Position numbers and translations under genes: made by a program. A model generated the notes under the pieces. It saw nothing but the letters and a program-made list of their open reading frames with translations, did not search any database and was not told where the DNA came from. Positions 1 through 11,665 of a stretch of 64,000 bases of DNA are shown here, piece by piece. Position 1 is the first letter of the stretch; each line of letters opens with the position of its first letter. The stretch is from Actinocorallia sp. API 0066 (GTDB taxonomy: Bacteria > Actinomycetota > Actinomycetes > Streptosporangiales > Streptosporangiaceae): positions 415,187-479,186 of the forward strand of contig NZ_JAJLQY010000006.1 in NCBI RefSeq assembly GCF_020991275.1, given 5' to 3'.

Positions 1-2
1 GC

Positions 3-191
3 TCCCGAGCCGTCCTGGGCCCCGCCAAGGCCGTCGGCTCCCTCTTCCGCACCACCCCCTCCACCCCCCACACCGAACCCGGCCTGGCCATCCTCCCCCT
101 CCCCTCAGGCACCACCCTCGCCAACGCCCACGCCCCCACCGCCCCCACCCTCCGCCACCTCCTCACCAAAGCCCAAACCCTGCTCCCCTGA
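3..191 (+). CDS. C-terminal fragment of an unidentified protein
   Basis: An open frame enters from the left edge and runs 62 codons to a TGA at 189-191. Nearly every codon ends in C or G, the normal coding signature here. The peptide ends LLTKAQTLLP and contains an Ala/Pro/Thr-rich stretch. No family can be recognised from so short a tail. The gene is convergent with the GT-C gene, their stops only 2 nt apart, which supports both ends. The upstream part lies outside the window. Confidence 0.5.
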   Translation, partial: SRAVLGPAKAVGSLFRTTPSTPHTEPGLAILPLPSGTTLANAHAPTAPTLRHLLTKAQTLLP

Positions 192-193
192 CA

Positions 194-1792
194 TCAGGAA
201 GCACGGCACGTCCACACAACGGTCCCGGGAACGCTCGGCAGCGGCCGCCACGCGACGGGATGGCCAGGCCACGTCAGCTCGATCGGGGCGCCCGGCCGCC
301 ACGGGACGAGCACCGCGCAGACCCCGGGGTGCACCGAATCACCCGTCTCGTACCACCCGATCCGCGTCCACGACACCCGGTGGTACAGCGCCGCGCGCGC
401 CTGCCAGGGCACGTCCCGCGCCGTGAGCACACCGCCCTCGGGAAGCCCCGCGTCCGGCACCTGCTCGGCCCGCCACGGCGCCGTGACGCTCGTCAGCGCC
501 ACGAGGTTGACCAGGGCGAGGACGAGCGCCCGCCGCTGGACGAGGGCGAGCACGGCCAGCAGGGCGGCGGCGGACGCCGTCGCGGCGCCGAGTTCCAACG
601 CGTCGTCCTCACCGGTCAGAAAGATGATCTCGGGAAAGTCGAAGGCGATGAAGACGGCGTCCTCCAACCGCCCACCCGCGTAGCCGGCGACGACCCTCGC
701 GGTGACGGCGAGCCCCACGACAGCGCCCAGCACGGCCCTGCGATCGGCGAGCGCCCTGAGCCCGACGAGCGCGTGGACGAGGGCGAAGCAGGCAAGGTAG
801 CGCCCGTAAGCAAAGTTGCCGACCCGGTTCTCATCCGGGAGCGCCGCCATCGACGCGTACGCGATACCGAAGGTGACCGCACACAGGACCAACGCAAGGG
901 GATGCCCACGTACCGCCGCCGCGACCACGACAACGAGGCCCACGCCCGCCAGGCCCCAGGTCGCGGCGATCATGTACCAGAGCTGGCCCGCCGCGCCGGA
1001 CAGGGCCCAGAGTTGGCCGTCCACGCTGAGCATTCGGTCCAGGAGCGTGCCGCCGAGGTCGAGCGCCCCGTCCGGGTAGAGGCGGGCGAGCAGGAGGCCG
1101 TTGAGCCGCACGACAGCCCAGCACCCGGCCGCCACGACGGCCAGTCCCGCGAACGCGGGCCGTCGCCTCCCGCGCACCGCCAGGAGCAGCGCGACGACAT
1201 GGACGGCGAGGAGCACCGCGCCCCGCGCGTGGACGGCCCACGCGTAACAGGCGAGCAGGCTCGCGGGCACCGCCGCGCCCCTGCCGTCCAGGAAGCGGCC
1301 GAGCGCGAGCAGCCATGCCAGCACGACCACCGGAAGCACGGCGTCCGCCAAAGCGTGCCGTCCGAAGACGACGACAGCGGGCAGCAGCGAGGCCGCCCAC
1401 GCAAGCGGCATGCTCGTCAGGCCGATCCGTTTGAGCGCCACGTACGCGAGCGGAAGGGCGAGCGCTCCGACCAGCGCGTTGACGAGCATCACCAGCCGGT
1501 ACACAAGCACGGGATCCTCGGTGACCCAGAAGACGGGCGTCAGAAGCAGCGGATACCCGCCCTGGTAGAAGGTGTGCCCGGACAGGTCGGCTCCGGGCCC
1601 TCCCGCCAGCAGCCGCGCCGCGACGAGGTACCCCGCCTCGTCCGGGTGGGCGGTGGGCCCGAGCCGGTGCCAGGCCAGCCCCCACCGCACCACCGCCTGC
1701 CCGAGCCAGCCGAGCAGCAGCAGCCGGACGCTGTGGTTCCCGCCGCCCGTCAGCGGGTCGAGCGACGGCCGGGCGCGCAGAACGAGGGACAC
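194..1792 (-). CDS. GT-C fold membrane glycosyltransferase-like protein
   Basis: 532 aa and very hydrophobic, with about 10-12 predicted membrane segments. Near residue 50 the first outer loop carries HPDEAGY, the acidic motif typical of GT-C (GT39/PMT/ArnT-like) enzymes that transfer sugars from polyprenyl-phosphate donors at the outer membrane face. FYQGGYPLL follows, also common in this group. The start is GTG at 1792, preceded by GGGAGGA with 4 nt spacing. The C-terminal 100 residues are less hydrophobic and probably extracytoplasmic. Donor and acceptor cannot be told. The gene stands alone, downstream of the sigma-factor operon on the same strand. Confidence 0.7.
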   Translation of the reverse strand: MSLVLRARPSLDPLTGGGNHSVRLLLLGWLGQAVVRWGLAWHRLGPTAHPDEAGYLVAARLLAGGPGADLSGHTFYQGGYPLLLTPVFWVTEDPVLVYRLVMLVNALVGALALPLAYVALKRIGLTSMPLAWAASLLPAVVVFGRHALADAVLPVVVLAWLLALGRFLDGRGAAVPASLLACYAWAVHARGAVLLAVHVVALLLAVRGRRRPAFAGLAVVAAGCWAVVRLNGLLLARLYPDGALDLGGTLLDRMLSVDGQLWALSGAAGQLWYMIAATWGLAGVGLVVVVAAAVRGHPLALVLCAVTFGIAYASMAALPDENRVGNFAYGRYLACFALVHALVGLRALADRRAVLGAVVGLAVTARVVAGYAGGRLEDAVFIAFDFPEIIFLTGEDDALELGAATASAAALLAVLALVQRRALVLALVNLVALTSVTAPWRAEQVPDAGLPEGGVLTARDVPWQARAALYHRVSWTRIGWYETGDSVHPGVCAVLVPWRPGAPIELTWPGHPVAWRPLPSVPGTVVWTCRAS

Positions 1793-1822
1793 TGCGTCCT
1801 CCCTGTTTTCGGGCGTGCGGGA

Positions 1823-1835
1823 GCCCCTGAGGGGC
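1823..1835. terminator. Short hairpin between the sigma operon and the GT-C gene
   Basis: GCCCC-TGA-GGGGC, five perfect pairs around three bases, in the 80-bp gap after the propeller-protein gene. No U-run follows, so it is only a weak terminator candidate. Confidence 0.3.
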
Positions 1836-1872
1836 CGTGAGCCCGTGCGGAGCGCGGGTGCGTAACCCGGCG

Positions 1873-3033
1873 TTACCAGGCGATGTCGGCGGGGGTAGCG
1901 CCGTCCGGCACGATGACGGTGTCGGTCCCGTCGACGTGGCGGATGGTTCTACCGCCCGCCTGGAGGAGGAGTTCCGTGCCCTTCGGGTGCTGTGCCAGCA
2001 GGACGGGGCCCTCGGCGCGGAGCGATCCCGGCGGGCCCAACGGGCGCGCGGAGCCCCCGGCCGCCTCGACGAGGCTCAGCGCGGTGCCGGAGCCCCACGG
2101 CTCGCCGAACACACAGATGATCCGTGCCCCGTCCGGCGTGATCATCGCCTGGGACAGCCGCGCCGGTGCGAGCCGGTCGTGCAGCGCGTCGCCGCCGACC
2201 CGCGCGAGCGGCGTCGTCACGTCGTCGGGATCGGCCGTCCGCACGACGAGGAGTTCACCGCGCCCGTCCTCGGCCTCCTTCCGGAACACCGCGAGGTCGC
2301 GCCCGTCCGGCGTGTAAGCGAGGCCGAGCACCTCCCCGCCACTCGGCCACGTCGTGGTGGTGTCCTTCCAGCGATGGGCGATCCGTGCCTCTCCGACGGG
2401 CCCCTCGACGCCCTCCGACGTCACCCAGCCCGGCCTGCACGAACGGTAGGAATAGGCGATCGCGTCGCCTTTGGGGGTGGTGGCCAGCCTGTGGGGCCCG
2501 GTGTCCGCCGCCTCGAACGCGACGGGCTCCGTCCCCCAGCTCGTGAACCGGCCCCCGGCGGAGATCGCGATACGGCGGACCCCGTACGTCGCGCATCCGG
2601 GCGCGGTGGCCGTGCTCTCCCGGACCAGGAGGAGGTAGGTGCGCGCGTCCGGGTCGCCGTCCTCGGGCACCGGCGCGACGGCGAGGAAGTCCTCTCCCCC
2701 GCCCGCCGCGTTCGTGTCGAGCAGCGCGCCCGTCGCCGTCGCCCGGACCTCGAACCGCGCCGGTGCGGCGCCCTGCCCCCGGTGGACGGCGACAAAGAAC
2801 GGTGGTGCCGCGCCGATGTCGGGTACGGCCGCCCGGACGTCGGTGTCCCGCGTGTCGTCGGGCAGGGCGGACGGCATGAGGACCACGAGGGCGGCGGCGA
2901 GGGCCGACCAGAGAGGCAGGAGCCGCTGCCAGCGCGCGCGCTGGCGCGGCGTGTGGCGGAGCGGGCGGGGGCGGTCGGCCACGAGGTCGCCGGTGTCCCG
3001 GAGCGCTGCCCTGAGCCGGTCCTCGACGGTCAT
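1873..3033 (-). CDS. Membrane-anchored WD40/TolB-like propeller protein, likely anti-sigma partner
   Basis: 386 aa from ATG 3033, overlapping the sigma-factor TGA by 4 nt (ATGA). That overlap fixes the start and means translational coupling. Residues 1-40 are cytoplasmic and Arg-rich. One membrane segment follows (LLPLWSALAAALVVLMPSAL, about 45-64). The rest is extracytoplasmic with repeated blade-like pieces such as AYTPDGRDLAVF and MITPDGARIICVF. In actinomycetes a gene of this design after a SigE-like ECF sigma usually encodes a sensor or anti-sigma. No classical zinc-finger anti-sigma motif is visible, so that role is inferred from position and topology. Confidence 0.7.
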   Translation of the reverse strand: MTVEDRLRAALRDTGDLVADRPRPLRHTPRQRARWQRLLPLWSALAAALVVLMPSALPDDTRDTDVRAAVPDIGAAPPFFVAVHRGQGAAPARFEVRATATGALLDTNAAGGGEDFLAVAPVPEDGDPDARTYLLLVRESTATAPGCATYGVRRIAISAGGRFTSWGTEPVAFEAADTGPHRLATTPKGDAIAYSYRSCRPGWVTSEGVEGPVGEARIAHRWKDTTTTWPSGGEVLGLAYTPDGRDLAVFRKEAEDGRGELLVVRTADPDDVTTPLARVGGDALHDRLAPARLSQAMITPDGARIICVFGEPWGSGTALSLVEAAGGSARPLGPPGSLRAEGPVLLAQHPKGTELLLQAGGRTIRHVDGTDTVIVPDGATPADIAW

Positions 3034-3557
3034 CGCGTGGCCTCCAGTTCGCGTTCGAGCGCGGCCAGGGCGCGGGACATGGTGGACCTGACCGTCGAGG
3101 GCCGGATCCGCAGCACCACGGCGATCTCGGCGTCGGGGAGGTCGGCGTAGTAGCGCAGGACCAGCACCTCGCGTTTGCGGCGCGGCAGCCGGTGCAGGGC
3201 GCGCATCACCTCGCGGTGGTCCTCGCCGAGCATCGCCGCCGCCTCGGCCGACCACACCGGCGGCAGGTGGCGTTCGGCGTGGCGGTGCGCGAGTTTGCGC
3301 CTGCGCAGCACCGAGCGGCACCCGTTGAGCACCGCCGCCCGCGTGTAGGCCAGCAGTTTGCCTTCGTCGCGGAGTGCGGGCCGCTCGCGGTGCAGGCGCA
3401 CGAACACGTCCTGGACGACGTCCTCGGCGGTGGCCTCGTCGCCGACCAGCATCACCGCGAGCCGCACCAGCCCGGTCTGGTGCTCCCGGTAGAACGCGGG
3501 CAGCGCGTCCCGGTCGGCGATCGCGGCTGGCCACCGGATCACGTGTTCCCTCTCCAT
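3030..3557 (-). CDS. ECF RNA polymerase sigma factor, SigE/sigma-70 family
   Basis: 175 aa from ATG 3557 (MEREHVIRW). An in-frame TTG at 3677 would add 40 residues that do not look like sigma region 2. Region 2 is visible as LPAFYREHQTGLVRLAVMLV and EDVVQDVFVRLHRER. Region 4 is REVLVLRYYADLPDAEIA followed by a helix-turn-helix, STVRSTMSRALAALE. This is the family of small sigmas that redirect RNA polymerase to stress or envelope promoters. The 4-nt overlap with the downstream propeller gene makes a sigma/sensor operon. The chosen ATG lacks a strong ribosome binding site, so the start is uncertain. Confidence 0.85.
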   Translation of the reverse strand: MEREHVIRWPAAIADRDALPAFYREHQTGLVRLAVMLVGDEATAEDVVQDVFVRLHRERPALRDEGKLLAYTRAAVLNGCRSVLRRRKLAHRHAERHLPPVWSAEAAAMLGEDHREVMRALHRLPRRKREVLVLRYYADLPDAEIAVVLRIRPSTVRSTMSRALAALERELEATR

Positions 3558-3854
3558 ACCAAGAAGACCCACAACCCCGGACAGTTGCTGCTCTAACCGA
3601 GCAACTTTCTCAAATCGACTGCCCCCTTCTTCGGTCTTGTCCCGTTTTCCCGGATCAAGATCAAGGGAGTACCCCAAGCTCCATAGAGGTCGGCGACTGG
3701 GACAGGCGACGTGATCCGGGTCACGTTAGGTGCGGAGGTCCGGGTGTCAGGCTGGGGGGTTACCTCGGTGTGTGTAGGTGATGGGAGGGTGCCTTCTTTC
3801 TGGGGTGGGGGGTGGTGGGGAGGGTGGGGGGACACGAACGAAGGAGGGGTTCTG
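3558..3854. other. 297-bp divergent promoter region, no gene seen
   Basis: The region between the sigma-factor start and the SDR start. It must hold both promoters. Its right half (3730-3854) is a G-rich, T-rich stretch with no convincing frame of its own. I see no clear operator. Confidence 0.4.
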
Positions 3855-4739
3855 GTGGTTCTGGTTACTGGGGTTTCTGGGGGGCTTGGGGGGTTGGTCC
3901 TTGAGGGGCTGGCCGGGGTTGGGGATGTTGAGGTGGTTGGGGGGAGTAGTAGGGAAGGAGGGGCGGAGAGGCGGGTGGACTTTGACGAGCCTGGGACGTT
4001 GGTGGGGGGGTTGGCCGGGGTCGGGGTGCTGGTCTTCGTGTCGGCGGGGTACGCGGAGGACGACGTGGTCAGGGCGCGGCACGGGGCGCTCATCGACGCG
4101 GCGGTGGAGGCGGGGGTGCGGCATGTCGTGTACACGAGTCTCGTCGGGTCGGCGGAGCTGCTGAGCATCGCGGCGGCGCACCGGTGGACGGAGCGGCGGC
4201 TCGCGGCGGCGCCGTTCGACGTGACGGTGCTGCGCAACGGCCTCTACGCCGAGATCGCCGCCGGGCTCGCCGCGGACAGTGCGGTCGGCGCAGCCGAGAC
4301 CGGGGTGTTCGCCGCGCCGTTCGGCGTTGACGGGCGGCTGCCCGTGGTGGCGCGGGCCGATCTGGCGGACGCCGCGGTGCGCGTCGCCGCCGACTCGGCC
4401 CGCGACCTCGCCGCCGGGCGCGCCAGCAGGCACGCGGGCCGCGTCTACGAGCTGGAGGGGACCCCGATCGGCGCCGCCGACCTCACCGAACTGCTCGCCG
4501 CCGCGGTCGGCCGCCCCGTCCGCTACACCCCCGTCTCCCTCGCCGACCTCCGCGCGTTCCTGCCCCTCACCGGCCAGGAGCCCTACCAGGTCGCGCACAG
4601 CGTCTCCCTGTTCTCCCTGGTCTCCTCCGGCCTCCTCACCGACGTCCCGAAAGGCGACCTCACCACCCTCCTGGGCCGAGAACCCCGCCCCGTCCGAGAC
4701 CTCATCACCACCACCATCACCACCCGCCTCAACCCCTGA
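3855..4739 (+). CDS. NmrA-like NAD(P)-binding SDR oxidoreductase
   Basis: 294 aa. The start is GTG 3855 because AAGGAGG lies at 3841-3847, 7 nt upstream; the frame is open further back but reads low-complexity Gly/Trp. The N-terminus VVLVTGVSGGLGG is the TGxxGxxG dinucleotide-binding motif of extended/atypical SDRs. VYTSLVGS near residue 95 and a C-terminal substrate lid fit NAD(P)H:quinone reductase (QorB-like) or NmrA redox-sensor proteins. The usual SDR YxxxK catalytic pair is not obvious, as in NmrA types. It is convergent with an HxlR regulator, a class that often controls such genes. Confidence 0.75.
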   Translation: MVLVTGVSGGLGGLVLEGLAGVGDVEVVGGSSREGGAERRVDFDEPGTLVGGLAGVGVLVFVSAGYAEDDVVRARHGALIDAAVEAGVRHVVYTSLVGSAELLSIAAAHRWTERRLAAAPFDVTVLRNGLYAEIAAGLAADSAVGAAETGVFAAPFGVDGRLPVVARADLADAAVRVAADSARDLAAGRASRHAGRVYELEGTPIGAADLTELLAAAVGRPVRYTPVSLADLRAFLPLTGQEPYQVAHSVSLFSLVSSGLLTDVPKGDLTTLLGREPRPVRDLITTTITTRLNP

Positions 4740-4762
4740 CCGGTCCGCTCCGCGACGGACGC

Positions 4763-4860
4763 ACGCGTGCCTCACCTCCCAACTGGTCGACGCCGCGACA
4801 CGACACCTCGCCCGCCGCACCTCCTGGCTGGTCGACGCTGCTGCGGGACGCGTGCCTTAC
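4763..4860. repeat. Short imperfect direct repeats in a convergent gap
   Basis: ACGCGTGCCTCAC (4763-4775) recurs as ACGCGTGCCTTAC (4848-4860). CTGGTCGACGCCGC (4783-4796) recurs as CTGGTCGACGCTGC (4828-4841). They lie between the SDR and HxlR stops and slightly overlap the HxlR 3' end. They could be a local duplication; no function is apparent. Confidence 0.35.
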
Positions 4861-5252
4861 GTCCTGGGGGTGGGTGTTGCGGCGGGGTGTGGGGACTGGT
4901 CGGCGGCGTCGAAGGTGGCGCGGGCCTCGTTGATGGCGGGGCGGTGTTCGCGGGACCAGGCGGCGAGGCCGTCGACCATCGTGGCGAAGCCGAGGCCCAG
5001 GTCAGTGAGCTGGTATTCGACCTGGGGCGGGACGGTGTCATGCACGGTTCGGCGGACGAGGCCGTCACGCACCAGCCGCCGGGTGGTGACCGTCAGCATG
5101 CGCTGCGAGATGCCCGGCACCGCACGCTGCAGTTCCCGGAACCGGTGCGCGCCCTTGCCCAACGCGACGACGACCAGCACCGACCAGCGGTCGCCCAGCC
5201 TGTCCAGCACCTCACGGATCCCGCAGTCATCCGCACAAGGCTCATACGTCAT
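4857..5252 (-). CDS. HxlR-family winged-helix transcriptional regulator
   Basis: 131 aa from ATG 5252 (MTYEPCADDCG). An upstream in-frame ATG would add 23 low-complexity residues. The family pattern is clear: CGIREVLDRLGDRWSVLVVV, then RFRELQRAVPGISQRMLT with the recognition helix, and the wing around YQLTDLG. Cys6 and Cys10 near the N-terminus are typical redox- or aldehyde-responsive cysteines of this family. HxlR proteins usually repress a neighbouring oxidoreductase gene. The convergent SDR is the nearest candidate, although divergent layouts are more usual. Confidence 0.85.
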   Translation of the reverse strand: MTYEPCADDCGIREVLDRLGDRWSVLVVVALGKGAHRFRELQRAVPGISQRMLTVTTRRLVRDGLVRRTVHDTVPPQVEYQLTDLGLGFATMVDGLAAWSREHRPAINEARATFDAADQSPHPAATPTPRT

Positions 5253-5351
5253 GCCCGGACAACGACCCGCTCCCCCGCCCGATTCCCCGGCGGCGGCCGC
5301 CAGCCCGCGTGCGGGAGGCACTGCCGGACTCGGCGGGCCCCGGGACGGGGG

Positions 5352-6581
5352 TCAAAGGTCGGGGAGCGGGACGGACGGGTCGGTGAGGCGGGCCGGATCC
5401 ACCGGGCGATGGGAGCGGATGAGGGCCTGGAGGTCTTCGGTGACGTCCCAGGTGTTGACGTTCATGGCGGCGACGACGCGGGACGCCGAGAGCCAGAAGG
5501 CGATGTACTCGCCGGAGTCGGGAGCGCCCCGGAAGACGACGGTGTCGTAGGTGCCGGGGGCGGCGAGGCCGGAGAACTCCATGCCCATGTCGTACTGGTC
5601 GGAGAAGAAGTAGGGGACGCGGTCGTAGACGACGTCCTGCCCGAGCATCGCGCGGGCCGCGGCCGGGCCGCCGTTGAGCGCGTTGGCCCAGTGTTCGACG
5701 CGCAGGTGGCGGCGGTACAGCGGGTGGTAGGCGTTCGCGACGTCGCCCGCGGCGAAGACGTCGGGGTCGTCGGTGCGCAGCGAGGCGTCCACCAGGACGC
5801 CGTCCTCACACTTGAGGCCCGCCGCCTTGGCCAGCGAGTCCTCCGGCGTCACGCCGACGGCGACGAGCACGAGGTCGGCGGGGATCTCGCGGCCCCGGGA
5901 CGTGGTGACGTGGTCCACGGACGCCCCGGCGCCGCGCAGCGCGAACAGCCCGTCGTCGAAGATCATCTTGACGCCGTGCGCGCGGTGCAGCGCGGCGAAC
6001 AGCTCCCCGGCCTCGGGGCCGAGCGGCGTGTGCAGCGGCCCCGACTCGGCCTCCAGCACGGTGACGTCGTTGCCGTAGGTGCGGGCCGCCGCCGCCACCT
6101 CAAGGCCGATCCAGCCCGCGCCGACGATCACCACGGTGCGGTCGCCCGGCGCGAGCCGTTCGCGCAGCGCGAGGGAGTCGCCCCGGGTGCGGAGCGTGTG
6201 CACGCCGCCGAGGCCGACGCCCGGCACCCGCAGCACCCGTGGGGTGGCGCCGGTGGCCAGCAGCAGCTTGGTGTACTGGAGCGCCGCCCCGTCCGACAGC
6301 CGCACCCGGTGCCCGACGAGATCGAGCGCCCGCGCCTCGACGCCCTCCATCAGCCGCACGTCGTGCGCCGCGTACCAGGACGCGTCGTGCACGTACACCG
6401 AGTCGTCCGCCGCCTTGCCGAGCAGGACTCCCTTGCTCAGCGGCGGCCGCTCGTAGGGGCGCTCGTGCTCACGCCCGACGACGACGATCTCGCCCTCGCA
6501 CCCCTCGGCCCTGAGGGTCTCGGCGGCCTTCGCCCCCGCCAGCCCCCCGCCGACGATCACATACGTGCCCTTCCCCGCCAT
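5352..6581 (-). CDS. NAD(P)/FAD-dependent ferredoxin reductase-like oxidoreductase
   Basis: 409 aa, the usual length for rhodocoxin/ferredoxin reductases that pass electrons from NAD(P)H to a ferredoxin, often for P450s. The N-terminal FAD motif is YVIVGGGLAGAKAAETLR. PYERPPLSKG follows at about 45 and the ATGATPR hinge at about 110. The NAD motif is VVIVGAGWIGLEVAAAA at about 150. The second FAD motif, DVFAAGDVAN, is at about 275. A Reductase_C-type domain carries WVEHWANALN-like sequence (RVEHWANALN). GGAGG precedes the ATG by about 5 nt. No ferredoxin or P450 gene is adjacent, so its partner is unknown. Confidence 0.85.
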   Translation of the reverse strand: MAGKGTYVIVGGGLAGAKAAETLRAEGCEGEIVVVGREHERPYERPPLSKGVLLGKAADDSVYVHDASWYAAHDVRLMEGVEARALDLVGHRVRLSDGAALQYTKLLLATGATPRVLRVPGVGLGGVHTLRTRGDSLALRERLAPGDRTVVIVGAGWIGLEVAAAARTYGNDVTVLEAESGPLHTPLGPEAGELFAALHRAHGVKMIFDDGLFALRGAGASVDHVTTSRGREIPADLVLVAVGVTPEDSLAKAAGLKCEDGVLVDASLRTDDPDVFAAGDVANAYHPLYRRHLRVEHWANALNGGPAAARAMLGQDVVYDRVPYFFSDQYDMGMEFSGLAAPGTYDTVVFRGAPDSGEYIAFWLSASRVVAAMNVNTWDVTEDLQALIRSHRPVDPARLTDPSVPLPDL

Positions 6582-6732
6582 CGCGACCTCCCCGCGCTCG
6601 TTCCCCGTACGACGCCCGCCCGGCCACCCGACCGCACCGGACGCCCACGCCGCACCCCCACACTGTCACATCCCGTGTCCACCCGACCACGCACCCTGTG
6701 GATAACTCCGCGGGCGGGGCGCGCTCCGGAGG

Positions 6733-7947
6733 TCAGGGGTGGAGGCGGGCGTGCCAGGCCAGGGCGCTGGTGTCGGTGAGGGAGGCTATCTGGTCGACGA
6801 TGACGCGGCGGCGGGCGGCGGCGGTGCCCGCGTCGGCGTAGGCCCAGCGGAAGAGGGGCTCCAGTGTCTCCGGGGCGCCGGCGGCGACGGCCTCGGCGAG
6901 AGAGGTGATGACCTCGCGTTGGCGGGCGCGGCTGGCCTCGTAGCTCACCCAGACGTAGTGCGCCGTGACGGCCTTGAGCAACGACACCTCCTGGCGGATG
7001 TGCCGGGGGACGATGAGGTCGGCGTCGTAGCGGGTGAGGCGGCCGGGGCCGAAAGCCTCGCGCGTCGCCTCCTCCGCGCCCATGCAGAAGCGTCCGATGA
7101 GCCAGCTCGTGAGGTTCTTCAGCGCGGCGTAGGCGCTCGCCGTGTGGTCGATCTCACCCGGCCAGAACGGCTGGGCGAGCAGCACGGTGAACCGCTCCTC
7201 CAGTTCGGGCGCGTCGCCCTCGCTGCCGTACATCTTGGCGGCGACCTCCGCGACGTCCCGCCGGAGCAGCGGGTCGGCCAGCATCCCGAGGTGGACGGAG
7301 CCCGTCACCAGCGCGTCCTCAAGGTCGTGCACCGAGTAGGCGACGTCGTCCGACCAGTCCATGACCTGGGCCTCGAAGCACGTCCGGTCCGACGGGGCCT
7401 CGGCCCGGACCCACAGGGCGACTTCGAGGTCGTCGTCGTAGACGCCGTACTTGGCCGGGTTGTCGCGCCGCCGCCACGGATACTTCATCGTGGCGTCCAG
7501 GGACGCGCGCGTCAGGTTGAGGCCGACGCTGCGGCCGTCGGAGGCGAACGACTTGTGCTCCAGCCTCGTCAGCAGCCGCAAGGACTGGGCGTTGCCTTCG
7601 AACCCGCCGCACTCGCCCGCGAAGACGTCGAGCGCCTTCTCGCCGTTGTGCCCGAAGGGCGGGTGTCCGAGGTCGTGCGCGAGGCAGGCCGTCTCCACGA
7701 GGTCGGGGTCGCAGCCGAGCGACTTGCCGAGCTCACGTCCGACCTGGCCGCACTCCAGCGAGTGGGTGAGCCTGGTGCGCTGGAAGTCGTTGGACCCGGG
7801 GTCGCCCACCTGGGTCTTGGACGACAGCCGCCGCAGCGCCGCGCTGTGCAGCACCCGGGCGCGGTCGCGCTCGAAGGCGGTGCGGTCGCGGCGCTTGGGC
7901 ACCTCGGGGGCCCAGCGCTCGATGTCGAAGGAGGTGTAGCCGTTCAT
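6733..7947 (-). CDS. dgt: Deoxyguanosinetriphosphate triphosphohydrolase-like HD protein
   Basis: 404 aa. dGTPases hydrolyse dNTPs to the nucleoside and tripolyphosphate and help balance the dNTP pool. The metal-binding HD residues are all present: H62 in RLTHSLE, H91-D92 in [13 protein letters not shown], and D198 in [11 protein letters not shown] further on. The motif [19 protein letters not shown] is typical of the actinobacterial type, close to 400 aa. It sits near ppdK, glyS, recO and uppS, as in other actinomycetes, where dnaG usually follows; dnaG is not in this window. Confidence 0.9.
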   Translation of the reverse strand: MNGYTSFDIERWAPEVPKRRDRTAFERDRARVLHSAALRRLSSKTQVGDPGSNDFQRTRLTHSLECGQVGRELGKSLGCDPDLVETACLAHDLGHPPFGHNGEKALDVFAGECGGFEGNAQSLRLLTRLEHKSFASDGRSVGLNLTRASLDATMKYPWRRRDNPAKYGVYDDDLEVALWVRAEAPSDRTCFEAQVMDWSDDVAYSVHDLEDALVTGSVHLGMLADPLLRRDVAEVAAKMYGSEGDAPELEERFTVLLAQPFWPGEIDHTASAYAALKNLTSWLIGRFCMGAEEATREAFGPGRLTRYDADLIVPRHIRQEVSLLKAVTAHYVWVSYEASRARQREVITSLAEAVAAGAPETLEPLFRWAYADAGTAAARRRVIVDQIASLTDTSALAWHARLHP

Positions 7948-7987
7948 CCACCGAGGATAGAGGGAGGGAGTGACAGCGTGGTGACGC

Positions 7988-8689
7988 TCACGTCTTCGCG
8001 CGGCTACGCCCCAGCAACACGTAGTAGAGGTAGCCGCCCGTCTCCCGGACGATCGAGTGCATCTGGGTGTCCCTGGTGAGGACGCTCGGCCCGCTGCGGG
8101 TGGGCGACGAGACGGCCTTGATGCCGTTCTCCGAAGCCATCTTCTGTGAGCGGAGGCTGTGCCAGGGGTCGGTGACGACCACGCCGGTCTTCCAGCCGTT
8201 CTCCTTGTAGGTCTTGCCTACCGCGACCATGCTCTGGAGGGTGTCCCTACCGGTCTCGACGGCGACCACGTCCCCGGCGGGCACCCCCAGCCGGATCAGG
8301 AAGCTCCGGCCCGCGGCGGCCTCGGTGACCCTGTCTCCGGTCTGCTTGCCGCCGACCGTCACGATCTTCGGGGCGACCTTGTCGGTGTACAGCTCGAACG
8401 CGTGCCTGAGCCGGTACTCCAGGTAGGGCGAAGGGCGGCCGTCGTACTGCGCGGCCCCCAGGACGATGATCGCGTCGGACTTGGGCCGGTGGTCCTGGCG
8501 CGCCTCGTACCAGACGCGCCAGCCGACGGTCAGGGGGGTGAGCACGCCGACGGCGATCACGACGAACAGGACGCGTCCGGTCCACACCAGGAACCGGGAC
8601 CGCCCGCCGCGCCGCCTCCCGGGCCGCGCCGGCCCCGCCGCCTCGGCACCCTCGTCCTGCCTGCTCATCACATCCGCGTCCATCGCCAT
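7988..8689 (-). CDS. SanA/YdcF-like DUF218 membrane protein
   Basis: 233 aa from ATG 8689. In-frame ATGs at 8683 and 8668 are possible, and the track-length frame extends into ppdK. One membrane helix ([18 protein letters not shown], about 37-54) leads into a DUF218 domain: [26 protein letters not shown] is split across its beta-strand/loop and [14 protein letters not shown] follows. SanA of enterobacteria affects envelope exclusion of vancomycin; the chemistry is not known. It is downstream of ppdK and upstream of dgt on the same strand. Confidence 0.75.
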   Translation of the reverse strand: MAMDADVMSRQDEGAEAAGPARPGRRRGGRSRFLVWTGRVLFVVIAVGVLTPLTVGWRVWYEARQDHRPKSDAIIVLGAAQYDGRPSPYLEYRLRHAFELYTDKVAPKIVTVGGKQTGDRVTEAAAGRSFLIRLGVPAGDVVAVETGRDTLQSMVAVGKTYKENGWKTGVVVTDPWHSLRSQKMASENGIKAVSSPTRSGPSVLTRDTQMHSIVRETGGYLYYVLLGRSRAKT

Positions 8690-8696
8690 CGTGGCA

Positions 8697-8711
8697 CTCA
8701 CACTATGTGAG
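8697..8711. promoter_or_regulatory. Palindrome upstream of the SanA-like gene
   Basis: CTCACA-CTA-TGTGAG, six perfect pairs around three bases, 8 nt upstream of the assigned ATG. It could be an operator or a hairpin in the leader. There is no independent support. Confidence 0.35.
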
Positions 8712-8734
8712 ACGGGCGCGGAGATCGCGGAGTT

Positions 8735-8769
8735 CGGCCCGACGCCCCGCCTTGCGGAGCATCGGGCCG
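8735..8769 (-). terminator. Hairpin after ppdK
   Basis: CGGCCCGA (8735-8742) pairs perfectly with TCGGGCCG (8762-8769) around 19 nt, just past the ppdK stop on its transcript. No U-tract follows, which is common for actinomycete terminators. Confidence 0.5.
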
Positions 8770-8777
8770 ACACCCTG

Positions 8778-11450
<2,673 letters not shown>

Positions 11451-11476
11451 GGCCAGCTCCTTCCACCCTTTGGGCG

Positions 11477-11501
11477 TGAACTGTACCGGTTGCCCAGTTC
11501 A
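11477..11501. promoter_or_regulatory. Inverted repeat upstream of ppdK
   Basis: TGAACTG (11477-11483) and CAGTTCA (11495-11501) form a perfect 7-bp dyad with an 11-nt spacer. It lies 27 nt before the ppdK start, where an operator would act. Confidence 0.4.
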
Positions 11502-11532
11502 GACCCCTTCACCCTATTCTCCCAGAGGACAA

Positions 11533-11552
11533 ACCCCCTGGTCAGAGGGGGT
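11533..11552. promoter_or_regulatory. Hairpin in the ppdK/GH15 divergent region
   Basis: ACCCCCT-GGTCAG-AGGGGGT, seven perfect pairs, midway between the two divergent starts. It may separate the two transcription units or act as a regulator site. Confidence 0.35.
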
Positions 11553-11665
11553 GCCGTGGTCTAAGCCAATCGTCTTGTTCCAGAAACTTTGCGTTCTTTT
11601 CACACTGGATTGGAGCGTGCCCACCCGTGAAAACCGGGGAAGCCAGGTACGAGGGAGGTGAGGCC

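Noticed and set aside
6701..6711. DnaA-box-like TGTGGATAA
   Set aside because: A single copy with no cluster and no dnaA/dnaN nearby; it is not an origin.
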